A stretch of 64,000 nucleotides of DNA, from positions 744,001 through 808,000 of the forward strand of contig NZ_CP073100.1 in NCBI RefSeq assembly GCF_018137965.1. The letters run 5' to 3'. The stretch is from Luteolibacter ambystomatis. Lineage in GTDB: Bacteria; Verrucomicrobiota; Verrucomicrobiia; Verrucomicrobiales; Akkermansiaceae. The notes under the pieces were generated by a model. It saw nothing but the letters and a program-made list of their open reading frames with translations. It did not search any database and had not been told where the DNA came from. Every line of letters begins with the position of its first letter. Positions within the stretch are counted from its first letter, which is position 1. The position numbers and the translations under genes were made by a program. Positions 51,687-61,806 of this stretch are shown piece after piece.

Positions 51687-54600
51687 TCACTCCGCGGTCA
51701 CCACGAGCCGGATGAAAAGGCCCGGATTTCCGGCCATGGGAACCGAGAAGATATGGTTTCCACCGGTGCCGGTATCCGCGACGGGCAACCAACTGCCCGG
51801 GGAGAGATTGCTGGTGTATTCCGCACCGTAGATGATTCCATCGATGCCGGTTGGCTCGGTGAAGCTCAGGGTGAGATTCCCGCCCGCCGTGAGCGGCTGG
51901 GGAAGCTGCTGGGAAGCTCCGGAGGTGGGATTCAGTCCGAGGGCGAACTCGAGCAGGTTTTCCAAGCCATCGTTGTCAGGATCTGCGAGATCGGCTCCGT
52001 CACCGGAGTTGTCGGGACTGCCGAAGAAGGTCGTGCGCCAGTTGGAAACAATGAGGGTGCCGTTGCCGGTGAGAGCGATATCGAAGGGATTCTCGTCCGT
52101 ATCATTGCTCGCGATGTGGATGGCCGCTGTGCTGGCACCACCCGAACTGGGACTGAACGTGACGGTGAAGGTCGTCGTGGCTCCCGGAGCGAGGGTGGTA
52201 GCCGCAGGTGCGCCGAGGGTCAGGGCGGAGGCACCGGTACCATCCTTCGTCACTGCCAGTCCGGTGAGATCGGCGGTGCCGGTATTGCGGATGGTGAAGG
52301 TGAGAATGGATGAGCCGCCGACCGGAGTATCCGCAAAGGCGACGCTGGAGGTGCCATCGGTGAGGCCGGTTCCCACCGGCTGTTCGATGGCGATCTCGGG
52401 AACGGTGCCATTTCCTGTCAGCGCGATGTTGAATGGGTTTTCGTCGGCATCGCTGCTGGCGAGGTGCAGGGCCGCTGTTTTCGATCCGGTGGTGGTGGGA
52501 GTGAAGGTGATGTCGAACGTGAAGCTGCCACCCGCCGCCAGCGTGGTGGGAATGGTAGTGGCGCTGAAGAGAACGGCGTCCGCTCCATCCATCGTGAGTG
52601 CCAGTCCGGTGAGGGTGGCGGTGCCGGTGTTTTTCACCGTGAAGGATTTCGCCTGTGGCGTGCCTGTCGGAACATCTCCGAACGAAACCGTGGCAGAACC
52701 ACTGGTGAGACCGGTGCCGACCGGTTGTTCGATGGCGATCTCGGGTGCCGTTCCCGTGCCACCGAGTGCGATGTCGAAGGGATTCTCATCGGCATCATCG
52801 CTGGCAATGTGAATGGCGGCGGATTTGGCTCCACTGCTGGCCGGTGTGAAGGTTACGGTGAAGGTGGTGTTCGCTCCGGCTGCGAGGGTCGTGGCACCCG
52901 GTGCGCTCACGGCGAACTGGGCGGCATCGGTTCCGTCCTTGGTGATGGAGATCCCGTTGAGATCGCTGATGCCGGTGTTCTTCACCGTGAAAGTGCGGAT
53001 CACCGGTGTGCCGACGAGAGAGTCGCCAAAGGCAATGGTGGCGGAGCCATCGGTGAGATCCGTGCCTGCCGGTTGCTCGACCGTGATCTCCGGTGCCGCG
53101 CCGGTACCACCCATGGCGATGTCGAAAGGATTTTCATCCGCGTCATTGCTGGCAATGTGAAGGGCGGCGGTTCTTGCTCCGGTGGCGGCCGGAGTGAAGG
53201 TGACCTCAAACGTGGTGCTGTCTCCCGGTGCGATGGTGGTGGCTCCCGGGGTGCCGATGACGAAGTCTCCCTGGTTCGGGCCGTCTTTGGTGATGTCCGT
53301 CAGTGTCAGGTTTGCATTGCCGGTATTGCGGATGGTGAAGGTCCGTGCCACCGGATTGCCGGGAGCACTGCTGCCGAAGGAGATCGATGCGCTGCCATCG
53401 GCGAGGTCCGTGTCTGCCGGTTGTTCCACCACGATTTCGGGCGCGGCTCCGGTGCCGGTGAGAGCGATGTCGAACGGACTCTCCGTGGCATCATTGCTGG
53501 CAATATGAATCGCGGCGGATTTGGCACCGAATGAACTGGGATTGAACGTGACGTCAAAAGTTGTGGTGGCGGCTGGAGCGAGGGTCGTGGCTCCAGGAGC
53601 GCCGATCGTGAAATCGGCGGCAGCCGTGCCGTCCTTGGTGATCGTGCCGAGCGTGAGATTGGCGGTTCCGGTGTTGCGGATGGTGAATGTTTTCACCACC
53701 GGTGTTCCGGATGGCGTGGTCCCAAAGCCCACGGTGCCGGAGCCATCCGTCAGCGGCGTCGCGGCCGGTTGTTCGACGGCTATCTCCGCGATGGCCGGAG
53801 TGGTGAAGGTCAGATCCGAGCCGGTCACCGTGCCACCGCTGTTGGTGGTGCTGATGCGGAAGTGATAGGTCGTGTTTGAGGCGAGATTCGTGAGGACGGC
53901 CGAGACGTTCTGGAACGCATTGCCGTTGTTGGGGGACAGGGTGACGATGGCATCCGTGCCATAGGAGGTGGTCAGGCCGTATTGGAATTTCGCGGTGGTC
54001 ACCACGCCCTCCGGATGCACCGTTGCATTCAGCGTCGCGCCATAGGCGGTCACACTGGTGGCGGCGAGGGTGGTGGGGACCGGCGGAATCCCGATGTTGG
54101 TCATGATGACCCCGGCATTGCCCGTGGTGTAGAGCGTGGAGCCCGATCCCCACAGGGCGTTCAGGGTGGCGGTGGTGTTCGAGACATCCGCGATCCACGA
54201 TTCCCCGCCGTCGTTGCTTTTCAGCAGCAGTCCGTTGAGCCCGCAGGCCCAGAGGTTGGTGGTGTCCGTGCCCCAGATCGCATTCAGATCGCTGGTGGTG
54301 CCGGAGGTTTTCACGCTCCACGCGGTGCCGTTCCATTTTACGATGGTCCCAGTAGCTCCCACGGCCCAGAGGTTGTTGGCGTCCGGCCCCCACACGTCGT
54401 ACAGGGCATTGGCAGTGCCGGAGGTCTGCGCGCCCCACGCGGTGCCGTCCCACTTGCGGATTGTTCCTGCGGCCCCCACCGCCCAGACATTGTTGGCATC
54501 GATGGCGTGTACGGAGTTCAACTGGTTCGTCGTGCCGGAGGTCTGTACCGCCCAGGTCGTGCCGTTGCCTTTCAAGATGATGCCACCGAGTCCCACCGCC

Positions 54601-57600
54601 CACTGGTTGGTGGTGTTCAGGCCATGTATCGCAAGCAGCAGATTGGTGGTGCCGGAGGTTTGTGCGGCCCATGTGGTGCCATTGCCTTTGCGGATGGTGC
54701 CGGTCGCGCCCACGGCCCAGATGTTGGTGGCATCCGCCGCCCACACTCCATAAAGCGCGTTGGTGGTGCCGGAGGTCTGCGGGGTCCAGCCGGTGGTGGC
54801 ATTGCCCTTGTAGATCAGGCCACCATCACCGGCGGTCCAGACAGTGTCCGCGTCGCTGCCCCACATGCCACGGAAAGGGAAGGCTCCGCCGGTGCCGGAG
54901 CTGGTGGTGCTCCATGCGGTGCCGTTCCACTTCAGGATGGCTCCGGCTTCACCCACCGCCCAGCCGGTGGTGGCGCTGGGATGCACGTTGCCATGAAGCG
55001 GCTGGGTGGTGTTGGACGTTTGTGTGGACCAAGCCGTGCCATTCCATTTCCGGATCAAGCCGGTGTTGCCCACGGCCCAGATGTTGTTGGCATCGGTGCC
55101 GGTGACGGAATACAGCGTGGTTGTGGTGCCGGAGGTCTGGGCCGCCCAGGAAGTGCCGTTCCATCTTACGATGGTCCCGGCATCGCCGACTGCCCACACG
55201 TTGTTGGCGGCGGTTCCCCAGACGGACCGCAGGATCTGGGTGGTGCCGGAGGTTTGCACGGCCCACGAGGTGCCGTTGAATTTGTAGATCGCACCGCCGG
55301 TCCCCACAGCCCAGACATTGCTGGCATCGGCCCCCCATACGGAGGTGAAGGCGACGGTGGTGGTGCCGGACGTTTGCGCGCTCCAGGTGGAGCCATTGAA
55401 CTTCCGGATCGTGCCGGAGAGCCCGACGGCCCACACGTTGTTGGCATCGAGCCCCCACACACCGTAGAGATCGTTGCCTGTGCCGGAGCTTTGCGAACCC
55501 CACGACGAGCCGTTCCACTTCACAATCACACCGGACATGCCCACCGCCCACACGTTGCTGGTGTTCGTGCCCCACACGCCCTTGAGGTCGAGTTGGAATC
55601 CGGAAAGCTGGCTGTTCCAATTCAGGCCGCCATCGGTGGTGCTGCGGATGGAGCTGTAGTTGAGGGTATTCCCGCCCACGGACCAGCCGTTGTTGGCATC
55701 CGCGAACCACACTTTCTCCAGCGGGCGTCCATCGGCATTCGCGCCCGCCACCCGCCAGTTCACCGGCGCGGTCGTGCCGGAGCCGGTCAAGGCCACGTCG
55801 AATGGATTCTCGTCCACGTCATTGTTGGTGACGTGAAGGGCCGCGGTTTTGAAACCGTTGGCGGCGGGATTGAAGGTGATCGTGAAGGTGGTGCTCGATC
55901 CCGGGTTCAAGGCATTCACTCCCGGAGCGGATGCCGTGAATTCCGATGCATTCGTGCCATCCACCGAGACGGCGAGACCGCTCAGCAGGGTGGTGCCGTT
56001 GTTCCGGATCGTGAAGGTCTTCACCACGGGTGATGTCCCCACCACCACGCCGCCCCACGCGACGGTCGAGGTTCCATCCGCAAGGTTCGTGCCGGAGGGT
56101 TGCTCCAGTCCGATCTCCGGCCCGGTGCCGGTGCCCGTAAGGTTGAGATCGAAGGGATTCTCATTCGCGTCGTTACTGGCGATGTGGATGGCAGCGCTGC
56201 GTGCGGTGGGGCTGAAGGTATTGAAGGTGACGTCAAAGGTGGTGCTGGCACCCGCCGCGAGCGTGGTCGCTCCCAGCGAGCCGATGGTGAAGTCGCCCGG
56301 GTTGCTGCCGTCCTTGGTCACGGCCAGACCGGTGAGATCCTGATCGCCGAGGTTGCGGATGGTGAAGGTCTTGACCACCGGCGTTCCCATCGTGGTGCTG
56401 CCATAGGCTATGGTGCTGCTGCCATCGGTCAGGTTGGTGCCTGCGGGTTGCTCGACCGCGATTTCCGGTCCGGTGCCGATGCCGGTCAGCGCGATGTCGA
56501 ACGGGTTTTCGTTCGCATCATTGCTCGGCAGATGGATCGCGGCGGTCTTCGCACCGATGGAGGCCGGTGTGAAGGTGACGGTGAAAGTCGCGGTGGCGGC
56601 CGGTGCGATGCTGGAGGAACTCAGCGAGCCAACGGTGAACTCCGAGGCGTTCGTTCCGTCCTTCGTGATGGCGGAGAGAGTCAGCGTGGAGTTGCCCGTG
56701 TTGCGGACGGTGAAGGTTTTCACCGAAGGCGAGCCTACGGTAAGCGTGCCGTAGTCGATGGTGCTGCTGCCATCGGTCAGGTCGGTGCCAGCCGGTTGCT
56801 CAACCGCGATTTCCGGAGCCGTGCCGGTGCCGGTCAGGGTGATGTCGAAAGGGTTCTCGTCCGAGTCATCGCTGCCGATGTGAATGGCGGCGGTCTTCGC
56901 GCCGAGAACACTCGGATTGAATGTGACGTTGAAGGTCGTGACGGAAGCGGGCGCGATTACGGTGGAACCCAGCGAGCCGATCGTGAAGTCCGCGGCATCG
57001 GTGCCATCCTTGGTCACTCCGGTGAGAGTGAGGTTCGAATTGCCGCTGTTCTTGACCGTGAAGGTCTTCACCACCGGCGTGCCGAGATTGGTGCTGCCAT
57101 AGGCCACGGTGCCGCCATCGGGCACGTTGTTGAGTGAGGGCTGTTCCACCGTGATCTCCGGTCCGGTGCCATTGCCGGTGAGTGCGATGTCGAACGGGTT
57201 TTCATCCGCATCGTCACTACCGATGTGGATGGCAGCGGTTCTGGCGCCCAGAGCCGTGGGGATGAAGGTGACATTGAATGTCACCGTTGCACCTGGTGCC
57301 ACGCTGGTGCCGCTCAGCGAGCCCACCGTAAACTCGGCCTGGTTGGTGCCATCCTTCGTCACACCCGTGAGTGTCAGCACACTGGTGCCGACGTTGCGGA
57401 CGGTGAAGGTTTTCACGAGGGAAGCTCCGACCATCACGTTGCCATAGGCCACGGTGCTGCTACCGTCGGTGAGATTGGTGGCGGCGGGTTGTTCCACCGC
57501 GATTTCCCGCGCCGTGGTGGTGGCGGTGAGCACGAGGTCGAAAGGGGACTCGTCCGGATCATCGCTGGTGATGTGGAGGTTCGCGGTGCGGGCACCCGTG

Positions 57601-59948
57601 GTGCTGGCATTGAAGGTGACGTCCAAGGTGGTGCTCGCGCCCGGAGCGAGTGTCGTGACACCGGGGGAGCCGAGCGTGAAGTCGCCCGCGTTCGCACCGT
57701 CCTTGGTGACCGCGATGCTGTTGAGCGTCTGATTGCCGGTATTGCGGATCGTGAAGGTTTTCACCAGCGAGCTGCCCGTCAGCACGTCCCCGTATCCCAC
57801 CGAGGAAACTCCATCCTGGAGACCGCTTCCGGCGGGTTGCTCCACGGCGATGTCCGGAGCGTCCGGTGTGGTGAAGACCTGGTTCGAGCCGAGCGCGGTG
57901 CCGAAGGCGTTCGTCGCCGAGGCGCGGAACACGTAAAGCGTTCCGGGAGCCAGGCCGCTGACCGTAGTGCTCACGTTCTGCGTGGTGGTGCCGTTGTTCG
58001 GGCTCAAGGTGATGGTCGCGCTTTGGCCGAAGGCCGCGGTCGGGCCGTAGTCGAACTGGGCGGAGGTCACGCCACCACCCGGATTGACGGTGCCATTCAG
58101 CGTCACTCCGGCCGGCGTGATGGAAGTGGCGGCCTGGGTGGTAACGGCAGGCGCGAAGGGCGCGTTGGTACGGATCTGGTTGCTCATCGAGGAATACACC
58201 AATGAACCGTTCATGCCCCATACGCCGGTGCAGTGCTCGGTGGTGTTCAGAGTCTCGGTCGACCAGGACAAGCCGTTCCACTTGTCGATGCGGCCGTAGA
58301 GTCCCACCGCCCAGACATTGCCGGTGCCATCGCCCCACAGGCCGGTGAACCAGTCCGATACCACGGTGGAATGGTTGACCCAGGTGGACCCGTCCCAGCG
58401 GTAGCGTTTGCCATTGTTTCCTCCTATCCAGAAGTTGCTGTTGCTGGTGCCCCAGATGGCGGTCAGATCGCCGCTGGGCGGCCCGGTGAAGTAGCTCCAT
58501 GAGGAGCCATCCCAATGTCGGATGATGCCGCTGCTGGTCGGCGCATAACCCACCGCCCACACGTTGTTCGCGCTGGTGCCCCACACCGCATAGAGATCCA
58601 CACCGGCGGTGGGGTCATGCACGCTCCATGAGGAACCGTTCCACTTGAGGACGGTATTGAACTGGCCGACCGCCCAGACATTGTTCGCGTCCGCGCCCCA
58701 GATGGCGTAGAGATTGCGGGTGGTGCCGGAGGTTTGCGTGGACCATGTGCTGCCGTCCCACCTGAGGATGGCTCCGGCGTCGCCTACGGCCCAGACGTTG
58801 CTCGCATCCGCACCCCATACACCCCGCAAGCGGAAAACATTCGGATGCGTCTGTGAAGTCCATGACGCTCCGTCCCATTTCACGATGGTGGACGCGAACC
58901 CGACATTCGCCCCCACCGCCCAGATGTTGTTGGCATTGGCACCCCATATGCCCGCGAGTGTTCCGGGTGGTCCGGTGGCGAGTGTGCTCCACGCGCTGCC
59001 GTTCCATTTCACGATGTTGCCATGCTCTCCCACCGCATAGACGCTGCTGGCGTTTCCACCTGAGATGCTCAGCAGCGAGTTGACCGCTCCTGTGGCCTGG
59101 GAGCTCCAACTGCTGCCGTCCCATTTCAAAACGTCGTTCCCGCCGGTGGTCACCCACACGTTGTTCGCATCCGCCGCCCACAGGTGCCGGAGGGCCGCGG
59201 AGGTGCCGGAAGTTTGTGCGGTCCATGAGGAGCCGTCCCATTTCCGGATCACGCCGCCATTGCCCACGGCCCAGACGTTGGAGGCGTCCACGCCGGTAAT
59301 GCCATTCAAGGTGGCGGAGGTGCCGGAGGTTTCCGGAGACCATGCGCTGCCATTCCAGCGCAGGATCGTGCCCGAGAAGCCCACCGCCCATGCGTTGGTG
59401 GTTCCCGTGCCCCACACTCCTTGGAGGACTTGAGTGGTGCCGGAGGTTTGAGCGGTCCAGGTGCTGCCATTCCATTTGAAGATCGTGCCGGAACCGACGA
59501 AGGAATCGCCACCCACGGCCCAGACGTTGTTTGCGTCCGCACCCCATACACCCCATAGATGGTTGTTCGCCGTGGGAGTGAAGGAGAGTCCTTGCAGTGC
59601 CCACGAAGTTCCATTGTAACGCAGGATCGTGCTGCCGGAGCCCACGGCCCAAACGTTCGATGCATCCGTGCCCCAGATGGCATAGAAGATCGTCGTCGAT
59701 CCAGAGAGGCCGGTGGGTTGGTCGGACCAGGTCAGGCCGCCATCGATCGTATGACGGATGGCGCCTCCGTCCGTGCCCACGGCCCATCCTTCGGTGGGGC
59801 TTGCAAACCATGTGCCGTACATCGGCCGGCCATCGGAATTCGGGCCGGCGGGCCGCCAGTTGTCGGCTTGGGCCAAGGTGAGTGTCAGCAGGAATACCAG
59901 CATGCCGAAAAGGCACCCGGCACATCGGAAGCGGGAGGGTGTGTTCAT
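51687..59948 (-). CDS. giant exported repeat protein, two propeller / Fn3 / choice-of-anchor-D blocks
   Basis: 2753 aa. Signal peptide (LFGMLVFLLTLTLAQA near 13-28). Block 1: about 14 units of a 36-44-residue motif, VWGADANNVWAVG...KWNGSSW (about 30-590), probably beta-propellers; an Fn3-like domain (596-690); six choice-of-anchor-D domains of about 116 aa (700-1390; EIAVEQPAG...TFTIRNTG...IHIASNDADENPFDIALTG). Block 2 repeats the order: propeller (1396-1955), Fn3 (1956-2050), five anchor-D domains (2052-2636). The end is a DPDNDGLENLLEFALG calcium-loop domain. Probably cell-surface or secreted adhesive protein; no enzymatic motif seen. Last gene before the tRNA on its strand. Confidence 0.88.
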   Translation of the reverse strand: MNTPSRFRCAGCLFGMLVFLLTLTLAQADNWRPAGPNSDGRPMYGTWFASPTEGWAVGTDGGAIRHTIDGGLTWSDQPTGLSGSTTIFYAIWGTDASNVWAVGSGSTILRYNGTSWALQGLSFTPTANNHLWGVWGADANNVWAVGGDSFVGSGTIFKWNGSTWTAQTSGTTQVLQGVWGTGTTNAWAVGFSGTILRWNGSAWSPETSGTSATLNGITGVDASNVWAVGNGGVIRKWDGSSWTAQTSGTSAALRHLWAADANNVWVTTGGNDVLKWDGSSWSSQATGAVNSLLSISGGNASSVYAVGEHGNIVKWNGSAWSTLATGPPGTLAGIWGANANNIWAVGANVGFASTIVKWDGASWTSQTHPNVFRLRGVWGADASNVWAVGDAGAILRWDGSTWSTQTSGTTRNLYAIWGADANNVWAVGQFNTVLKWNGSSWSVHDPTAGVDLYAVWGTSANNVWAVGYAPTSSGIIRHWDGSSWSYFTGPPSGDLTAIWGTSNSNFWIGGNNGKRYRWDGSTWVNHSTVVSDWFTGLWGDGTGNVWAVGLYGRIDKWNGLSWSTETLNTTEHCTGVWGMNGSLVYSSMSNQIRTNAPFAPAVTTQAATSITPAGVTLNGTVNPGGGVTSAQFDYGPTAAFGQSATITLSPNNGTTTQNVSTTVSGLAPGTLYVFRASATNAFGTALGSNQVFTTPDAPDIAVEQPAGSGLQDGVSSVGYGDVLTGSSLVKTFTIRNTGNQTLNSIAVTKDGANAGDFTLGSPGVTTLAPGASTTLDVTFNASTTGARTANLHITSDDPDESPFDLVLTATTTAREIAVEQPAATNLTDGSSTVAYGNVMVGASLVKTFTVRNVGTSVLTLTGVTKDGTNQAEFTVGSLSGTSVAPGATVTFNVTFIPTALGARTAAIHIGSDDADENPFDIALTGNGTGPEITVEQPSLNNVPDGGTVAYGSTNLGTPVVKTFTVKNSGNSNLTLTGVTKDGTDAADFTIGSLGSTVIAPASVTTFNVTFNPSVLGAKTAAIHIGSDDSDENPFDITLTGTGTAPEIAVEQPAGTDLTDGSSTIDYGTLTVGSPSVKTFTVRNTGNSTLTLSAITKDGTNASEFTVGSLSSSSIAPAATATFTVTFTPASIGAKTAAIHLPSNDANENPFDIALTGIGTGPEIAVEQPAGTNLTDGSSTIAYGSTTMGTPVVKTFTIRNLGDQDLTGLAVTKDGSNPGDFTIGSLGATTLAAGASTTFDVTFNTFSPTARSAAIHIASNDANENPFDLNLTGTGTGPEIGLEQPSGTNLADGTSTVAWGGVVVGTSPVVKTFTIRNNGTTLLSGLAVSVDGTNASEFTASAPGVNALNPGSSTTFTITFNPAANGFKTAALHVTNNDVDENPFDVALTGSGTTAPVNWRVAGANADGRPLEKVWFADANNGWSVGGNTLNYSSIRSTTDGGLNWNSQLSGFQLDLKGVWGTNTSNVWAVGMSGVIVKWNGSSWGSQSSGTGNDLYGVWGLDANNVWAVGLSGTIRKFNGSTWSAQTSGTTTVAFTSVWGADASNVWAVGTGGAIYKFNGTSWAVQTSGTTQILRSVWGTAANNVWAVGDAGTIVRWNGTSWAAQTSGTTTTLYSVTGTDANNIWAVGNTGLIRKWNGTAWSTQTSNTTQPLHGNVHPSATTGWAVGEAGAILKWNGTAWSTTSSGTGGAFPFRGMWGSDADTVWTAGDGGLIYKGNATTGWTPQTSGTTNALYGVWAADATNIWAVGATGTIRKGNGTTWAAQTSGTTNLLLAIHGLNTTNQWAVGLGGIILKGNGTTWAVQTSGTTNQLNSVHAIDANNVWAVGAAGTIRKWDGTAWGAQTSGTANALYDVWGPDANNLWAVGATGTIVKWNGTAWSVKTSGTTSDLNAIWGTDTTNLWACGLNGLLLKSNDGGESWIADVSNTTATLNALWGSGSTLYTTGNAGVIMTNIGIPPVPTTLAATSVTAYGATLNATVHPEGVVTTAKFQYGLTTSYGTDAIVTLSPNNGNAFQNVSAVLTNLASNTTYHFRISTTNSGGTVTGSDLTFTTPAIAEIAVEQPAATPLTDGSGTVGFGTTPSGTPVVKTFTIRNTGTANLTLGTITKDGTAAADFTIGAPGATTLAPAATTTFDVTFNPSSFGAKSAAIHIASNDATESPFDIALTGTGAAPEIVVEQPADTDLADGSASISFGSSAPGNPVARTFTIRNTGNANLTLTDITKDGPNQGDFVIGTPGATTIAPGDSTTFEVTFTPAATGARTAALHIASNDADENPFDIAMGGTGAAPEITVEQPAGTDLTDGSATIAFGDSLVGTPVIRTFTVKNTGISDLNGISITKDGTDAAQFAVSAPGATTLAAGANTTFTVTFTPASSGAKSAAIHIASDDADENPFDIALGGTGTAPEIAIEQPVGTGLTSGSATVSFGDVPTGTPQAKSFTVKNTGTATLTGLALTMDGADAVLFSATTIPTTLAAGGSFTFDITFTPTTTGSKTAALHLASSDADENPFNIALTGNGTVPEIAIEQPVGTGLTDGTSSVAFADTPVGGSSILTFTIRNTGTADLTGLAVTKDGTGASALTLGAPAATTLAPGATTTFTVTFSPSSGGASTAAIHIASNDTDENPFDIALTGNGTLIVSNWRTTFFGSPDNSGDGADLADPDNDGLENLLEFALGLNPTSGASQQLPQPLTAGGNLTLSFTEPTGIDGIIYGAEYTSNLSPGSWLPVADTGTGGNHIFSVPMAGNPGLFIRLVVTAE

Positions 59949-60267
59949 GGCCCGATTGGGGGTTCGGGATTTGAAACGGACGGACCGTTTGAGGGGCCGT
60001 CATGCGTTTGTTCAAAAGACGAGGATGCTTTACCGCGGGTGCGGATAAAGGCCATTCAGGCAATCGCATTGAACCCTCACTGCGGGGGATGTCGCAAGAC
60101 TATTTGGCCCGTCATTTTTTGACCGGCTCTGCATCCATTCCGCTATCTTGGATGGGTGGAGAACAACGATGCCGGGAAGTTCCCGGGCATTGGTTTACAT
60201 AAGTGGAGTTTCCGGCCACGAATCCCGTGGGACGAAAGGATCACACTGTCGACCCGGGTCTCGTCAC
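59949..60267. other. intergenic region with one hairpin
   Basis: Holds the promoter side of the giant gene and the 3' side of the GNAT gene. ATGCCGGGA (60169-60177) and TCCCGGGCAT (60181-60190) can form a bulged hairpin about 80 bp after the GNAT stop. No gene or repeat from the families described elsewhere is visible. Confidence 0.5.
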
Positions 60268-60753
60268 TCAGACGAGTTCGCGGAACATGATGTAGGTATC
60301 CACCAGGCCGAGCTTCTGGTGGCGGTAACCTTTGGGCGTGGTGCCGATGATGCGGAAGCCATGCTTTTGCCAAAGGTGGACAGCGGCTTCGTTCGTGCTC
60401 ACCACGATGTTGAATTGCATGGCGAGATAGCCCTGTTTCGTGGCTTCTTCCATGGAGTGCCTGCACAAGGCGGAGCCGACTCCCTTGCCGCGCGCCTCGT
60501 CCGACACCATGTAGCCCGCATTCGCCACATGGGAACCGAGATCCGGCTGGTTGGGCTTGAGGATATAGGTTCCGAGAATTTTTCCGTTCTCCGAGGCGAC
60601 ATAGGTGGCGGCACCATCGGCGAACCAATAGCCGATGGCCTTTTCCCGCGGCATGGCCGGGTCGAATGCGTAGGTGTCACCCGCGGCAATCACGTTGCGG
60701 AAAATTTCCCAAACAGCGTCGTGGTCGGCGTCGGTGGCTCTGCGGATTTCCAT
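60268..60753 (-). CDS. GNAT-family N-acetyltransferase
   Basis: 161 aa, the single-domain GNAT length. IRRATDADHDAVWEIF at the N-terminus and motif A at AGYMVSDEARGKGVGSALC near residues 78-96, the acetyl-CoA pyrophosphate loop (RGKGVG). HLWQKHGFRIIGT near 126-138 is motif B. The acceptor substrate is unknown. It lies 8 bp downstream of the DeoR-type regulator on the same strand, so the two are probably one transcript. Confidence 0.88.
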   Translation of the reverse strand: MEIRRATDADHDAVWEIFRNVIAAGDTYAFDPAMPREKAIGYWFADGAATYVASENGKILGTYILKPNQPDLGSHVANAGYMVSDEARGKGVGSALCRHSMEEATKQGYLAMQFNIVVSTNEAAVHLWQKHGFRIIGTTPKGYRHQKLGLVDTYIMFRELV

Positions 60754-60761
60754 GGCGGAAG

Positions 60762-61532
60762 TTATTCGGATGCCACGATGACGTCCATGCCGGCTCCGCG
60801 CAGTTCGCTGATTCTGGCGGAATCGGCCTGTGGATCGGTGACGACCTGGTGGATCTGATCCGGACGTGCGAAGATGTGGCTGCTGGTCACGCCCAGCTTG
60901 CTATGGTCGGCGAGAACGACGGCCTTTTCGACATTGCCGAGCAGCCGCTCCTTGAGCAGGGCGTGTCCGGGATTGATGTCCATCGCGCCGTGGCGGGCAT
61001 CGAGTCCGTCCACGCCGAGAAACGCGAGGCTCACCAGATAGCGGCGGATCGAATCTTCCGCCACCACGCCGGTGTAGGCGCAGGATCGGTCCTCGTAGGT
61101 GCCACCGGTGGAGATGAGATTGATGTTGGGCCGCTTCGCCAATGCCACCACCACGTGATGGGCGTTGGTGATGACGGTCAATGGAATGTCGTAGGGCAGT
61201 GCTTCGGCCATCCGCAGTACCGTGGAGCTGGCATCGAGAAAGATCACCGCGCGTGGTGGCACGAGTTGCACGGCTGCGGCTGCGATCGCCAGTTTCGCCT
61301 CATGATGGAAGGCGGCGCGTTCCGGCAGCGGGAGACCCGCACGTGCCGATCCCATTGGCAGCACGGCGCCGCCGTGAGTGCGTTCCAGTTCCCCGGCTTC
61401 ATGGAGAAATGCCAGATCCTTTCTAACGGTCTCATGGCTCACCCCCAGCAGGGCGGCGAGATCCAGGCTCCGGATGCTGCCGGTTTGCTGGAGATGGCGC
61501 AGGATCTGTTGGTGGCGTTTGAGTGGCAGCAT
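60762..61532 (-). CDS. DeoR/GlpR-family transcriptional regulator
   Basis: 256 aa. A winged HTH at residues about 5-57 (ILRHLQQTGSIRSLDLAALL; VSHETVRKDL) and a sugar-phosphate sensing domain with FLDASSTVLRMAEAL near 96-110 and THGGAVLP near 53-60. DeoR members repress sugar catabolism until a phosphorylated sugar binds. It is divergent from the outer-membrane protein / glpF / glpK operon, so a GlpR-like role with glycerol-3-phosphate as inducer is likely by context. Confidence 0.9.
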   Translation of the reverse strand: MLPLKRHQQILRHLQQTGSIRSLDLAALLGVSHETVRKDLAFLHEAGELERTHGGAVLPMGSARAGLPLPERAAFHHEAKLAIAAAAVQLVPPRAVIFLDASSTVLRMAEALPYDIPLTVITNAHHVVVALAKRPNINLISTGGTYEDRSCAYTGVVAEDSIRRYLVSLAFLGVDGLDARHGAMDINPGHALLKERLLGNVEKAVVLADHSKLGVTSSHIFARPDQIHQVVTDPQADSARISELRGAGMDVIVASE

Positions 61533-61806
61533 TTTTGGTTCCGGGATACGGGTTTTCCCCCGCGATTACAAAATAACCGGGAAGGGTCCGCCTTGGGTTT
61601 CAGTGGGAAATCCTAACCGCAATCCACGCGAATCCAACCGAAAGAATGGATACTGTTGGGTATAACGAAAGAGACGTTCTGCTGGGTCCAATCGAGTTGA
61701 TTTCCAAGGATTTCCGTGGCATTCAAAACTGCTTTTCAAATGTGCCGGAGGAGGGGATGGGTGCATCGGATTCATTCAATCCGATCATCAAACCCACATC
61801 GCCATC
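61533..61806. promoter_or_regulatory. divergent promoter region of the regulator and the glycerol operon
   Basis: 274 bp between two divergent starts. Two CGAAAGA sites, 61639-61645 and 61666-61672, 27 bp apart, could be half-operators of the DeoR-type regulator. GTTGGGTATAACG lies near 61655-61667. Operator assignment is speculative. No ORF is supported here. Confidence 0.35.

Noticed and set aside
52464..53534. Forward frames of 326-356 codons across the anchor-D repeats (also 56100-57137 and 57225-58205)
   Set aside because: Same reason as above; they track the sense-strand repeats exactly.
53982..56033. 683-codon forward frame across the giant gene
   Set aside because: Antisense to the repeated propeller units; repetition of the sense strand gives repeat-like sequence in the other frame.
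51687..59948. Possible CRISPR-like spacing in the repeats
   Set aside because: The repeats are in-frame protein domains of about 110-350 bp with no short direct repeats or unique spacers.
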